A stretch of DNA of 64,000 nucleotides from assembly GCA_938003985.1 (NCBI GenBank), contig CALKWZ010000043.1:20767-84766 (forward strand), in the 5' to 3' direction. How positions within the stretch are numbered: the stretch's first letter is position 1; every line of letters starts with the position of its first letter. The notes under the pieces were generated by a model. The model was not told the DNA's origin. It ran no database searches and saw only the letters and a list, made by a program, of their open reading frames with translations. This document shows positions 1-9,959 of the stretch, in pieces. The DNA comes from an uncultured Verrucomicrobiota bacterium. Its GTDB lineage: Bacteria > Verrucomicrobiota > Kiritimatiellia > CAIQIC01 > Lenti-01. The position numbers and the translations under genes are program-made.

Positions 1-3000
1 CGGCGCGTGCCCGTGACCAGCAGGTCGTCGATCCAGACGACGTCCGTGCCGTCCATGCCCGCCGGACTGATGAAACGGAGGGTCGTCGCCGGAGCCATGT
101 AGGCGCTGATGTCCGCGCTGTAATGGACGTAGTCCGCGTCGTTCGTCGGCCCCCGGAACCGGTCCAGTTCCGTCCAGCCGGTCGTCCCGTTGGTGGAGAT
201 CTGGATCGCCACGTACTCGTTGGTGATATCCAGTCCGATGCGCTGGTAGTCGAATTCCAAGGTGGCGCGAGTGTACGAGGACAAATCCACGCTGCGCCGG
301 ATCGACTGGCTGCCGCCGGTGAACCGCAGCGTGTAGGTCTCGTCGACGCCGTTGTCGAACTGGATCTGGATGAAACCGGCCGTCGGGCCGTCGCCTTCGC
401 TTTCCACCCAGTCGCCGGCCCAGGGATGCGTGCCGTCGTTGTTCGAGTAGACGCGCCGGCTGAACCGGTCGCCGTAGGTCTCGTTCACGGTGAACGGCGC
501 GCTGATCCGGCAGCTCTCGGCGACGTAGGCGGCGCCGGCGGGCAAGGGATCGGCCACGGTCACGCCGGTTTGCGTTTCGCCGCTGCGGTTGTTGATCGCC
601 AGCGTGTAGGTGATGACGTCGCCGGGTTGGACCGGGCCCGCCGGAACCGCGGATTTCGTCAGGTCCAGCAGCGCCTCGACCGGCTGGATCGTCGCGGCGG
701 CGGCATCGTTGCCGGGCGCGACGTCCACCTGGTCCGTCCCCGCCAGCGTCGCCGCGTTGGTGACGACGGTTCCAACGGCGTTGGTTTCCACGACGACGGA
801 GATTTCCAGGGAGGCCTGGGCCAACGGCGCCAGCGTGCCGACGCTCCAGATGCCGGTGCCGCTGTCGTAGGTCCCCTGCCCGGCCACGTGCGACAGATAG
901 ACGACGCCGGCCGGCAGCAGATCCGCCACTTCCACGCCGGTGGCTTCGTCCGGCCCGAAGTTGGTCGCCGTCAGGGTATACACCACCCGGCTGTTCACCG
1001 CCGGAACCGGGGGGGCTGCGGACTTGCCGAGGCCGACGTCCACGCTGGCCACGGTGATTTCGGCGAAGGCCTCGTTGTCGGCCATGGCCAAGTCCGCCAT
1101 GTCCGCGCCGGAAATCCAGGAACGGTTGGTCAGCGTGCGGCCCGCCGTGCCGGCGTCCACCGTCGCGGAAATCTCGAGCTGCACGGAAGCGCCGACGTCG
1201 AGGTCCCCGACGCTCCAGATCCCGGACCCGCTGTCGTAGGTCCCGCGTTCGGCTTCGTAGGAGGCATAGGTCAAGCCCGCGACCAGAGGCTCCAGCACGC
1301 GGATCCCGGTCGCGTTGGTCGGACCCTGGTTGGTCACCACCAGCCGGTAGGTCACCACGTCGCCCTCGTTCGGATGGGCGGCGTCCACGGTCTTGGCGAG
1401 GCCGAGATCCGCGTGCAGGACGCGGTCCGCCACCGAAGCGACGACCGGCGCGGGCTGTTGGTCGCAGGTCACGGACGCCACGTTCAGCAACTGGGTCACG
1501 GAGCCGGGATTGACGACCAGCGCTTCGAGCGTCGCGGTCAAGACCTCGCCGGGCGCCAGGGTCAGATTGGTCGCCAGCACCGGCGCCGCGTCGCCCGCGG
1601 CCGCGTTCGTGCCGGGGCCCGCCACCCACGTGCTGTCCGCCACGTACAACGTGCCGACCGGCAGGACGTCCTCGATTCGTATTCCCGTGTGCACGACCGG
1701 ACTGAGGTTCGAAACCACGATCGCGTAGGCGATCACGTCGCCGGGCGTGGCATAGTCCACCACGTCCGAGGTCTTGATCACCGTCAAGCCGCTGACGGAA
1801 ATTTCCGCCGCGTCCGCGTCGTTGCCGGCCACCGGATCCGGCCGGTCCGCCGCCGCGATCCGGCTGACGTTGGTGAGCGTCGTGCCGAACGTGCCGGGTT
1901 CCACCTCGGCCACCACGGTCAGCACCGCCGTCGCCCCCGCGGCCAGCGCGCCCACGCTCCAGACGCCTGAAACGGTATCGTAGGCGCCTTGGCTGGGCGT
2001 GTCCGAAACGTAGGCCAATCCGTTGGTCAGCGGTTCCGCGACCTGCAGTCCCGAGACGTCCGACGGTCCCGCGTTCGTCAGCTGGATCGTGTAGGTCACT
2101 TGCGCGGTCTCGTTGGGCGTCGGATTGTCCACGGTCTTGGTCAGGCCCACGTCGGCGCCGGCAACGAGGATTTCGACGTCGTCTTCGTTGTCGCTCAAAT
2201 CGGGATCCACTTGGTCGTAGGCGGCGATGGACGCCACGTTGGTCCAGCGGTAGCCGCCCGCGCCCGGTGCGGCTTCGGCCTCGATCTGCAGGGTGACGGA
2301 GGCCCCGGCGCCCAGTGTCCCGACGGTCCAAGTGCCGGAGCCCGGATCGTAGGCGCCTTGGCTGGGCGCGCCGGCGACGAAGGCGAAGCCGGCCGGCAGC
2401 GGATCGGCTACCGCCACGCCGGTCGCGTCGTCCGTCGCGCTGGCGTTGGCGACGACCAGCGTGAAGACGATCAGATCGCCCTCGTCCAGTTCGGACACGC
2501 TGGCCGTCTTGTCGATGGACAGATCGACTTCGACGACGGGGTCCACGACGGAGGCCGACAACGGCACGGGCTGGACGGCGCTGGCGACGGTGGCGACGTT
2601 GGTGATCGCCCGATAGGCCAGCGGATCGTCCACCTGCACGGCGAACGCCGCTTCCAGCCGCTGGCCCGGCGCCAGCGTCCAGCCCGAAGCCAGATGGGGC
2701 GGTTCGGCGACCGCGCCGGCCGTTTCGTAGGTGATCCGCACCAGGCCGTCCGCGCCGGCGCCGCCGTTGCGGTCGGTGCTGGTGTTGGCCTTGCCGCCGG
2801 CGCCGCCGCCCCCGTACAGGCTGCCGCTGGCTCCGGTTTGGTTGTTGGTGACGCCCGCCGCGCCGTGGCCGCCATACAATTCGGCGCCGGCGCCGGCCAC
2901 GCCGTTCGTGGCCGCATCGCCGCCGGGACCGGTGGTGCCGGCGCCGCCGCCGCCCGCGCCGGAACGGTAGCTGGTTCCGGACGTGTAGGCCCCCCGCCCG

Positions 3001-6000
3001 CCGTGGCCGCCGCGATATACCACGTCGCCGACGCACAGCGCCGCGGTTCCCGTTCCCGGCAGCCCGTTGTAGTAGTTGACGTTCATGTCGCTCAGGCCCC
3101 GCGCCCCGCCTTGGGCGAACACGACGTTGGTCGCCTCGAACCAACTGGGATTGCCGGGCCGGCCATGTTGCGTGTCCGTCCCCGTGCCGTTGCCGCCGAT
3201 GCCGCCCGCGCCGACCGTCACCGCGTAGCTTTGCAGGGGCACGACCGCCACGGTCCGGCGCGCATAGGATCCGCCGGCGCCGCCGCCGCCGGAGGCCGGA
3301 TTGCCCCGCGCCCGGCCGCCGCCGCCGCCGCCGCCCCAGGCTTCCACCGTGATGCTGGTGACCCCCGCCGGGGCCACGAACGTCGAGGAACCGGTATACA
3401 CCACGGTCGTGGCGGACAGCGGCGTCTGCGTCACGGTCAAACTGCCGGGCACGTAGACGGTGCCGGGCGGCACCGCGTCGTCGAGGGTCACCCCTGCATG
3501 CGTCTGGCTGCCGGAGTTGCTGGCCACGACGACGTAGGTGATCGTATCCCCGGGATGGACGGATACGGCCACGTCCGAAACCTTGGTCAAGGTCAGGGAA
3601 CTGACGGATAGAACGGCCACGGCCTCATTGTTATCCGAGTCCGGATCAGGCAGATCCGTCGCCACGATCCGGGCGCGGTTGGTGATGGCGGTGTCCATGG
3701 TCCCCCCGGCGACCGTGGCCTGGATCCGCAGCGTCGCCGTGGCATTCACGCCCAAAGTCCCGATCGTCCACAGGCCGCTCCCGCTGGCATAGGCGCCCTG
3801 CGAGACTTCGTGGCTGGCGTAGACCAGCCCGTTGGTCAGCGGTTCCGAGACCTGCAGACCGGTCGCCTCCGAGGGGCCGGGATTGGTGACGACCACCGCG
3901 TAGACCACGGTCTGGCCTTCGATGGCCGCCGGCGGCTCCACCGTTTTCGCCAGCGCGACGTCGGCGCCGTAGACGAGCACCGCGGCGGCGGCGGCGTTGT
4001 TCCCGAAATCGGGATCTTCGTGGCTGCTGGCGGCAACCGTCGCGAGGTTGGTCAGATGGCGGCCGCCGGAGCCGATCTCCGCCACCGCATCGATGACCAA
4101 GGTGGCCGTCGCGCCGACCGCCAGCGCCCCCACCGCCCAGGCGCCCGGCACGTTGGTATAGGTGCCCTGGCTGGGCGCGGCGGCGACGAAGGCCAAGCCG
4201 GCCGGGAGCGGATCGTTGATCAGGACGGAAACGACGGCGTCTGGCCCCCGGTTCGACACCGTCACCGTGAACTGGACGGCCTCGGTCTCCCCGATTGCGC
4301 TTTTATCCGCGTTTTTGGCGAGGGCCAGATCGGCCGACTGGACCCGGAAAACGGCGGCGGCCGCGTTGTCGGCCAGATTGGTGTCCGGACGGTTCATGCG
4401 GGACACGGTGGCGGCGTTGGTCACCTGGCTGCCGCCGGAACCCGCGCTCACCGTGCCGGTGAGGGCCAGCGTGGCGGCGGCGCCCGGCGCCAGCGCGCCG
4501 AGATCCCAGATGCCCGTCGCCGAACTGAAGGACCCCGTCGTGGCGCCGTAGCCCGAAAAAGCAAACGCGGCGGGCAAAGCGTCGGTCACCTGGATCAGCG
4601 CGGTGTGGGGCGTGCCCGCGTTGGTGACGGCCAGCGTGAAGACGATTTCGTCGCCGACGTTCACGTTGGTGGGCGCAACGGTTTTCGCGAGGCGCAGATT
4701 GCCCGGCGTCAGGAAAAACCCCGCATCCACGCTCAGGTTGGTCTGCCCTGAACCCAGCCCGTAGGGTTCGGTGATGCCCGAGAGCGCATCCGGATCGCTG
4801 TCCCGGTCCGGATCCGTCCGCGCGTACTGCGGACTGAACTGGTAGCCGTCGGGCGGATAAAACTGCACCGTGTAGGTGCCGGGCCCCATGCCTTGCGCGA
4901 AATACCGGCCGTCCTCGTCGGAGCGAGACGTGGCGGCCAGCACCCCGGCCTCCGTATAGACGTGCACCAGCACGTTGCTCAGGCCGGGTTCGCCGGCATC
5001 CTGGATGCCGTCGCCGTTCCAGTCTTCCCAAACGCGGTCGCCGATGCCCACTTCCAGCACTTCGTCGAAAAACATCGCGCCGCCGCTGATGAGATCCAGT
5101 CCGCCGTACTGGGACTCCACCGTCGTGTTGGTCGGGAAACACGCCGGATTCGTGACCTGCAGCCACAGCGCGCCGTTGGTGGTGACGTCGTTGGCCGCCA
5201 GGGAATAGCCGTAGACCATGTCGTTGGTCGTCAGGCCGAACTGGTCCCAGCTGAGGTAGACGCCGGACAGCGACTGCACGGACGTCCGCGCCGATGGGCG
5301 CAAGACTTGTCCGCCCTCGGTATAGCCGCGCATCACCGTCGTCGCCAGCGTGATGCCCGACGGTCCCCAATCGGATTCCAGCACCGACACCGGCCGGCTG
5401 AACGCGGCCGGCAGGCCGTTGGCGTCGATGGCGGTGATCACGGCGATCTTGAAGCGGTCGTTGCCGCCGCGATCCATCACGAGGAAGCCGCGCTGGTCGG
5501 TGAAGTTGTAGTACGGGAAGCCCGCGTTGAAGACGTAGTCGATGCGCTCGATGTTGTTGTTGTTGCCGTTGCCGTCGCCCTGGTTGGCGAACACGTTGTC
5601 CGCCCCGCGGTTCACCAGGTCGCTGCGCAGGGATTCCACCATGGTGCTCACCAGCGACGGCTTCAGGTCCACGTTCGTGCCCGCCACGGACGATTCCTCG
5701 AAAAACACGATGTTGTGCAGGCCGGTGACGAGCGGATTGTCCACCCGCACGATGTTGATCCGTTGGGCCAGCTGCACGTAGTTGTAGACGTTGGTTCCGG
5801 TTTCAAACCCCCGGATGATCAAATTGTTTTGCTCGCCCGCGTTGAACCGCAGGTTGTAGACCGTGGAGGTCGGATAGTCGCCGCTCCCTGCCCCGCGCGC
5901 CGAATAATTTCCGTTGGTGTCGTCGATCCGGTCGTACTGCGCCATGATGCCCGTCACCGGGCGCACCTGAGCCGCGGCGAGCGTTGCCGCCCCGAGCCAA

Positions 6001-6065
6001 GCCAGCGCCCAAGCGGCGGCGGCCAGCTGCCGGCGTTGGGCCGCGTTGCGTTTTTGCCGCTTCAT
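1..6065 (-). CDS. Giant secreted DUF11-repeat protein with SdrD-like B domain and Gly-rich insert (partial, C-terminus off window)
   Basis: The frame is open from the ATG at 6065 to the left edge, giving about 2,021 residues with no stop. The N-terminus is basic with a hydrophobic stretch ending LAAAQ, a signal peptide. About 300 residues of unrecognised sequence follow, then an SdrD_B/Cna-B-like domain (GDRVWEDWNGDGIQDAGEPG, near 5060-4720). Next comes a series of DUF11-type repeats, each with a lead such as LRLAKTVAPTNVNVGDEIVF and a GxWxLGxLxPGxxxTL core. Between about 3370 and 2720 the series is interrupted by a glycine-rich domain opening ITVEAWGGGGGGG. A further domain resumes near position 420 and reads WIDDLLVTGT at the edge. 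It is probably a surface or secreted adhesin-like protein; the cargo is unknown. The start overlaps the upstream stop as ATGA. Confidence 0.85.
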   Translation of the reverse strand, partial: MKRQKRNAAQRRQLAAAAWALAWLGAATLAAAQVRPVTGIMAQYDRIDDTNGNYSARGAGSGDYPTSTVYNLRFNAGEQNNLIIRGFETGTNVYNYVQLAQRINIVRVDNPLVTGLHNIVFFEESSVAGTNVDLKPSLVSTMVESLRSDLVNRGADNVFANQGDGNGNNNNIERIDYVFNAGFPYYNFTDQRGFLVMDRGGNDRFKIAVITAIDANGLPAAFSRPVSVLESDWGPSGITLATTVMRGYTEGGQVLRPSARTSVQSLSGVYLSWDQFGLTTNDMVYGYSLAANDVTTNGALWLQVTNPACFPTNTTVESQYGGLDLISGGAMFFDEVLEVGIGDRVWEDWNGDGIQDAGEPGLSNVLVHVYTEAGVLAATSRSDEDGRYFAQGMGPGTYTVQFYPPDGYQFSPQYARTDPDRDSDPDALSGITEPYGLGSGQTNLSVDAGFFLTPGNLRLAKTVAPTNVNVGDEIVFTLAVTNAGTPHTALIQVTDALPAAFAFSGYGATTGSFSSATGIWDLGALAPGAAATLALTGTVSAGSGGSQVTNAATVSRMNRPDTNLADNAAAAVFRVQSADLALAKNADKSAIGETEAVQFTVTVSNRGPDAVVSVLINDPLPAGLAFVAAAPSQGTYTNVPGAWAVGALAVGATATLVIDAVAEIGSGGRHLTNLATVAASSHEDPDFGNNAAAAAVLVYGADVALAKTVEPPAAIEGQTVVYAVVVTNPGPSEATGLQVSEPLTNGLVYASHEVSQGAYASGSGLWTIGTLGVNATATLRIQATVAGGTMDTAITNRARIVATDLPDPDSDNNEAVAVLSVSSLTLTKVSDVAVSVHPGDTITYVVVASNSGSQTHAGVTLDDAVPPGTVYVPGSLTVTQTPLSATTVVYTGSSTFVAPAGVTSITVEAWGGGGGGGRARGNPASGGGGAGGSYARRTVAVVPLQSYAVTVGAGGIGGNGTGTDTQHGRPGNPSWFEATNVVFAQGGARGLSDMNVNYYNGLPGTGTAALCVGDVVYRGGHGGRGAYTSGTSYRSGAGGGGAGTTGPGGDAATNGVAGAGAELYGGHGAAGVTNNQTGASGSLYGGGGAGGKANTSTDRNGGAGADGLVRITYETAGAVAEPPHLASGWTLAPGQRLEAAFAVQVDDPLAYRAITNVATVASAVQPVPLSASVVDPVVEVDLSIDKTASVSELDEGDLIVFTLVVANASATDDATGVAVADPLPAGFAFVAGAPSQGAYDPGSGTWTVGTLGAGASVTLQIEAEAAPGAGGYRWTNVASIAAYDQVDPDLSDNEDDVEILVAGADVGLTKTVDNPTPNETAQVTYTIQLTNAGPSDVSGLQVAEPLTNGLAYVSDTPSQGAYDTVSGVWSVGALAAGATAVLTVVAEVEPGTFGTTLTNVSRIAAADRPDPVAGNDADAAEISVSGLTVIKTSDVVDYATPGDVIAYAIVVSNLSPVVHTGIRIEDVLPVGTLYVADSTWVAGPGTNAAAGDAAPVLATNLTLAPGEVLTATLEALVVNPGSVTQLLNVASVTCDQQPAPVVASVADRVLHADLGLAKTVDAAHPNEGDVVTYRLVVTNQGPTNATGIRVLEPLVAGLTYASYEAERGTYDSGSGIWSVGDLDVGASVQLEISATVDAGTAGRTLTNRSWISGADMADLAMADNEAFAEITVASVDVGLGKSAAPPVPAVNSRVVYTLTATNFGPDEATGVEVADLLPAGVVYLSHVAGQGTYDSGTGIWSVGTLAPLAQASLEISVVVETNAVGTVVTNAATLAGTDQVDVAPGNDAAAATIQPVEALLDLTKSAVPAGPVQPGDVITYTLAINNRSGETQTGVTVADPLPAGAAYVAESCRISAPFTVNETYGDRFSRRVYSNNDGTHPWAGDWVESEGDGPTAGFIQIQFDNGVDETYTLRFTGGSQSIRRSVDLSSYTRATLEFDYQRIGLDITNEYVAIQISTNGTTGWTELDRFRGPTNDADYVHYSADISAYMAPATTLRFISPAGMDGTDVVWIDDLLVTGTR

Positions 6066-7003
6066 GGTCCTGTCGTCTCCGCGATCCGTATCCGCACCAC
6101 CTGCATCCGTTCCGCGCCGGACACGTCGATCCAAACGTCCAGCAGGGTTTCCTCCGCGCCGGCCGTCACGGTTTCCCCCAGCGGAACGAACGCCGTCGCC
6201 GCGCCGGTTTCCGGATCGGGACCCAGCCGCTCGGCGGCCTCCACCTGGTAGCTCCGGCCGGGCACCGCCGGCCACTGCACGTGCAGCATCCGGGCCAGCG
6301 GATCGTAGCCCGGCACGTTCGTTTCGGACCACGCGCCGCGCACTTCCAGCAACGACGCCGCGTCGGTCGGATCCGTGCCGGCCAGCATCTCGTGCAGGTC
6401 GAGCATGCCGTCGTCGTCGTAATCCGCCGTCGGACGATCGGCGGTGCCCAGCGCGCGCTCCCAGGAATTGTTCAGCCCGTCGCCGTCGTCGTCGCCGGGA
6501 TCCAGCGGCCGGAGAGGGCCGAAATCCAGCGCGAGCGAACTGCCGCCCGCCGGCACCGCCGCCAGGGACGTATCCGCATAGAACGCCGCCTCCGCGGCGG
6601 TCGGCGCGTCGTATGCGCGCGCGAAAACCAGCGTGCCCGCCGCGGGCCGGCTCTGGAAGGAGAGGCAGAACAAACCGGAATCCGCGGACTCCGCGTTTTC
6701 GCCCATGCCGCCCACGCTGTCCGGCGTCAGCAACGGATTGTACGGGCTGGTCGCGCCGTTCGTGCCCGGCGCATAGACCTGGCCGGTCGTCGTCGTGCGG
6801 ATTTCGACGCGGCACCGCTGGGCGGCCTCCGCCGGCCGCGGCGAACCGCGCAGGGGCCGACCGAACGCGTCCAGGACCGGCGCGCGGTTGCCGACGTACA
6901 GCGGCGGCACGACTCCCCCCTCGCATTCCGATAGAAGTATAAAAGCCCCCGCGAGGATCACTCCCCAAAGCCGAGGGCCATGTTCGTTCCGCATGTTTGT
7001 CAT
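6062..7003 (-). CDS. Secreted protein with Ca-binding TSP3-like repeats
   Basis: The 313-residue product starts at the ATG at 7003, preceded by GAGG at good spacing; a start at 7036 is also open. The N-terminus has one hydrophobic stretch (LWGVILAGAFILLSEC), a signal sequence; the Cys is not in a proper lipobox because Glu precedes it. Around the middle are two acidic DxDxDG-type calcium loops (DDDGDGLNN and DYDDDGMLDLHE), typical of thrombospondin type-3/dockerin-like linkers in secreted proteins of this group, then a beta-rich C-terminus with a VQWPAVPGRSYQVE segment. The stop overlaps the giant DUF11 gene start (ATGA), so the two are probably co-translated and may be exported together. Specific function unknown. 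Confidence 0.75.
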   Translation of the reverse strand: MTNMRNEHGPRLWGVILAGAFILLSECEGGVVPPLYVGNRAPVLDAFGRPLRGSPRPAEAAQRCRVEIRTTTTGQVYAPGTNGATSPYNPLLTPDSVGGMGENAESADSGLFCLSFQSRPAAGTLVFARAYDAPTAAEAAFYADTSLAAVPAGGSSLALDFGPLRPLDPGDDDGDGLNNSWERALGTADRPTADYDDDGMLDLHEMLAGTDPTDAASLLEVRGAWSETNVPGYDPLARMLHVQWPAVPGRSYQVEAAERLGPDPETGAATAFVPLGETVTAGAEETLLDVWIDVSGAERMQVVRIRIAETTGP

Positions 7004-7418
7004 CGCCGGCCTCGTGGGCCTAGCCGATCTCAACATCGGTCTCCGTTTTTAATTCGTACGTGAATTCGGATGCGATCCCGTTATGTTATTTTTCTGTTAG
7101 GAATATATTACGCTTTTCGGGCTGTTCCAAATATATATTGGAAAAAAATTTCCTCCGCCTTATCTGACAGTCGTATTCGTATGCATCCGTACCGGTTATG
7201 AACATTCTTGTCCTTTGGCATTGCACGAATCGCGTCGGATCGCCCCAATCGGACCCGTACATGGCTAGTGTTTATCTTGAACTACAACGCGGCGGGCCGC
7301 TCGGCCCGATGGCCGACCACCCACGCGCGATCGCGCCAGCGATGCGCCCTGCGCCGTTCGGCCTCGCGCCGTTCCGGTTGCGCCCTTGCCCCAGCGCAGG
7401 CTGAGTGCTACGGTGGCC
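7004..7418. other. Divergent intergenic region with AT-rich core and palindrome
   Basis: About 400 bp separate the minus-strand secretion operon from nadB. The stretch 7060-7200 is much richer in A+T than the surroundings and probably holds the promoters for both directions. It contains an imperfect palindrome at 7125-7143, TTCCAA and TTGGAA arms around ATATATA, which may be a regulator site. No convincing gene or RNA is visible; small open frames here lack ribosome binding sites. Confidence 0.4.
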
Positions 7419-9044
7419 ATGATGAAAACGCTGGATTGCGATTTCCTGATCATCGGCGCCGGCCTCGCGGGACTTTCCGCCGCGCTGGAACTGGCGCCGC
7501 ACGGCCATGTCGTCCTCTGCGCCAAGCGCGGTCTGGACGAGAGCAATTCCTCCCATGCGCAAGGCGGTATCGCCGTGCCCATCGCCGGAGACGACACGAT
7601 CGAGGCGCACCTGCAGGACACCCTCGTCGCCGGCGCGGACCTGACCGACGCCGCGGTCGCCCGCGAAATCATCGCGGCGGGCGCCGAGCGCATCGCGGCG
7701 CTGGAAGCCTGGGGCGTGCAATTCGAGCGCAAGCCCCACCCCCCGCGCGAGGCGGACGCGGAATACGATCTGGGCCGCGAAGGCGGCCATTCCGTCCGGC
7801 GCATCCTGCACAGCGGCGATTTCACCGGCGCGGAAATCATCCGCGTCCTGTCGGCCCGCGTTCGCCGGCAACGTTCCGTGCAGGTGCTCGAAAACACCAT
7901 GGCGATCGACCTGATCACGACCGGCTGGCTGAAGGTGCCCGGCGACGACGCCTGCATCGGCGCCTATTTCCTCGACCGGGCCACGAACGAAATCTTCGCC
8001 GCGCGCGCCCCGCACGTGCTGCTGGCCACCGGCGGCGCGGGCAAGGTCTACCTCTACACCAGCAATCCGGACGTCGCCACCGGCGACGGCGTCGCCATGG
8101 CGTGGCGCGCGGGGCTCGAAATCCGCAACATGGAATTCGTGCAGTTCCACCCGACCTGCCTCTACCACCCCGAAGCCAAGTCGTTCCTCATCAGCGAAGC
8201 CGTGCGCGGCGAAGGCGCGCGCCTGCTCAACGGCGCCGGCAAGCCGTTCATGAAACGCTACGATCCGCGGGCCGAGCTCGCCCCGCGGGACGTCGTCGCC
8301 CGCGCCATCGACCACGAGATGAAGATCCGCGGCGACGCCTGCGCCTATCTCGACATCACCCACAAGAGCGCGGCGTTCCTGAAGCGGCGCTTCCCGAACA
8401 TCTACGCCACCTGCAAGACCTACGGTTTCGACATGGCCAAGCAGCCCATCCCCGTCGTGCCGGCCGCGCACTACTTCTGCGGCGGCGTCGCCGCCGACGT
8501 GCGCGGGCGCACCGCGATGGCCGGACTGCACGCCGCCGGCGAAGTCGCCTGCACCGGCCTGCACGGCGCCAACCGCCTCGCCAGCAATTCGCTGCTTGAA
8601 GCGCTCGTCTGCGGCCATGCCGCCGCGCGCGACATGCTGGAAAGCGCCCGGCCCAAGGCGCGCAAGATCCCGATTCCGGCCTGGAAGACCGGCGACGCCG
8701 TGCCGTCCGACGAAGCCGTCGTGGTGACGCACAATTGGGACGAGGTCCGCACCGTGATGTGGGACTACGTCGGCATCGTGCGCACGAACCGGCGCCTGGC
8801 GCGCGCGCTGCGGCGCATCGCGACCCTGCGGCGCGAGATCCGCGCCTACTACCGCGACTATCTCGTGACGTCCGACCTCCTCGAACTGCGCAACATCGCG
8901 GCCGTGGCGGAGCTGGTCGTGCGTTCGGCGATGCTGCGGCGGGAAAGCCGCGGGCTGCACTACACGCTCGACTACCCCTACCTCGCTGCGAGCATGCGGC
9001 GGGACACGGCCATCCACGATCTGCCGGGCGGCGGCGCCGTCTGA
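7419..9044 (+). CDS. nadB: L-aspartate oxidase
   Basis: NadB oxidises L-aspartate to iminoaspartate with FAD, the first step of de novo NAD synthesis. The 541-residue product has the N-terminal dinucleotide-binding motif GAGLAGLSAA, the family segment SNSSHAQGGIAVP, the GEGARLLN region and the FAD-contacting C-terminal part of the first domain (HAAGEVACTGLHGANRLASN), followed by the helical C-terminal domain of the succinate dehydrogenase/fumarate reductase flavoprotein family. Length is normal for NadB. The start is the first of two adjacent ATG codons at 7419 and 7422; an upstream in-frame ATG at 7386 would add 11 unconserved residues. nadA and nadC are not in the window. The next gene follows after 7 bp, suggesting an operon. 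Confidence 0.93.
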   Translation: MMKTLDCDFLIIGAGLAGLSAALELAPHGHVVLCAKRGLDESNSSHAQGGIAVPIAGDDTIEAHLQDTLVAGADLTDAAVAREIIAAGAERIAALEAWGVQFERKPHPPREADAEYDLGREGGHSVRRILHSGDFTGAEIIRVLSARVRRQRSVQVLENTMAIDLITTGWLKVPGDDACIGAYFLDRATNEIFAARAPHVLLATGGAGKVYLYTSNPDVATGDGVAMAWRAGLEIRNMEFVQFHPTCLYHPEAKSFLISEAVRGEGARLLNGAGKPFMKRYDPRAELAPRDVVARAIDHEMKIRGDACAYLDITHKSAAFLKRRFPNIYATCKTYGFDMAKQPIPVVPAAHYFCGGVAADVRGRTAMAGLHAAGEVACTGLHGANRLASNSLLEALVCGHAAARDMLESARPKARKIPIPAWKTGDAVPSDEAVVVTHNWDEVRTVMWDYVGIVRTNRRLARALRRIATLRREIRAYYRDYLVTSDLLELRNIAAVAELVVRSAMLRRESRGLHYTLDYPYLAASMRRDTAIHDLPGGGAV

Positions 9045-9051
9045 TCCGCCC

Positions 9052-9870
9052 GTGCGCCTGTTCCGGCAGCTTGTCCACGGATTCCTGGTCGGACTGGCGG
9101 GCCTGCTGCCGGGCCTGTGCGGCAGCACGCTGCTGGTGCTGTTCGGCATCTATCGCCCCCTGACGGCGGCCTTGGCGCATCCGTTCGCGGATTTCCGGGG
9201 CCACGTGCGGCGGTTCGGCCTCTTCTTCCTCGCGGCGGGCGCCGGCGTGCTCGTCGGCAGCCGCGCGCTGGCGGCGACGTTCGCGCGGCACGAAACGGCG
9301 ACCCTGTTCCTGTTCATGGGCTTCATGCTGGGCACCCTGCCCGATCTGTTCCGCCAGGCCCGGCGCACCGGCGGACATCCCGCCGGTTGGCTGGCCTTCG
9401 CGGGACTGTTCCTGCTCTGCATTGGCCTGGCCGCGGCGCAGGACCGGCTCGTGCCGCGCGGCGAACCGCTGGCCGACCATTGGGGCATCTGGCTGGTGGC
9501 CGGCGCGGGCATCGGGCTCGGCAGCATCGTGCCGGGCGCCAGCGTCGCGTTCCTGCTGATCTACTTCGGCATCTACCAGCCCCTGCTCGACGGCGTCGCC
9601 CGGCTCGATCCGCGCATTCTCGGCCCCGTGGTTCTCGGCGCGGGCGCGGCCATCCTGCTGTTTGCCCGGGCGGCCCACTGGTTCTTCCACAAGGCCGAAG
9701 GCGCCGCCACGCGGGGCGTCCTCGGACTGGTGGCCGGCTCGCTCGCCTTGGTTTATCCCGGCTGGCCCAGTGGCCGCGCCGGCGCGCTCTGCCTCGGCTT
9801 GCTGGCCGGCGGATTCGCGCTCTCGGCCTTGCTCAACCGCCTGGCCCCGCCCGCCGAACCCACGGCCTGA
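9052..9870 (+). CDS. DUF368 family membrane protein (possible undecaprenyl-phosphate translocase)
   Basis: A 272-residue polytopic membrane protein starting with GTG, 7 bp after nadB. It shows the two-fold DUF368 signature: a first copy LLPGLCGSTLLVLFGIY near residues 17-33 and a second copy IVPGASVAFLLIYFGIYQP in the second half, each with the PG..(S) re-entrant motif followed by FGIY. About eight hydrophobic segments are apparent. Members of this family (PopT type) have been proposed to recycle the C55-phosphate carrier lipid across the cytoplasmic membrane, so a role in envelope polymer synthesis is plausible; that assignment is from family knowledge, not from the neighbours. The first motif reads PGLCG rather than the commoner PGVSGG. 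Confidence 0.85.
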   Translation: MRLFRQLVHGFLVGLAGLLPGLCGSTLLVLFGIYRPLTAALAHPFADFRGHVRRFGLFFLAAGAGVLVGSRALAATFARHETATLFLFMGFMLGTLPDLFRQARRTGGHPAGWLAFAGLFLLCIGLAAAQDRLVPRGEPLADHWGIWLVAGAGIGLGSIVPGASVAFLLIYFGIYQPLLDGVARLDPRILGPVVLGAGAAILLFARAAHWFFHKAEGAATRGVLGLVAGSLALVYPGWPSGRAGALCLGLLAGGFALSALLNRLAPPAEPTA

Positions 9871-9959
9871 ACGGCAAAATGGCGAAAACCGGTTTTTTCT
9901 TTCGCCCGGCCCGGGAAGGGGTTAATCTTCCATCCGTGCAGGAGAAGTCCGGAGAAAGC

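Noticed and set aside
123..6251. Long plus-strand open frames opposite the DUF11 gene
   Set aside because: They are Arg/Gly/His-rich with no motifs and arise from codon bias of the minus-strand gene, which has clear domains.
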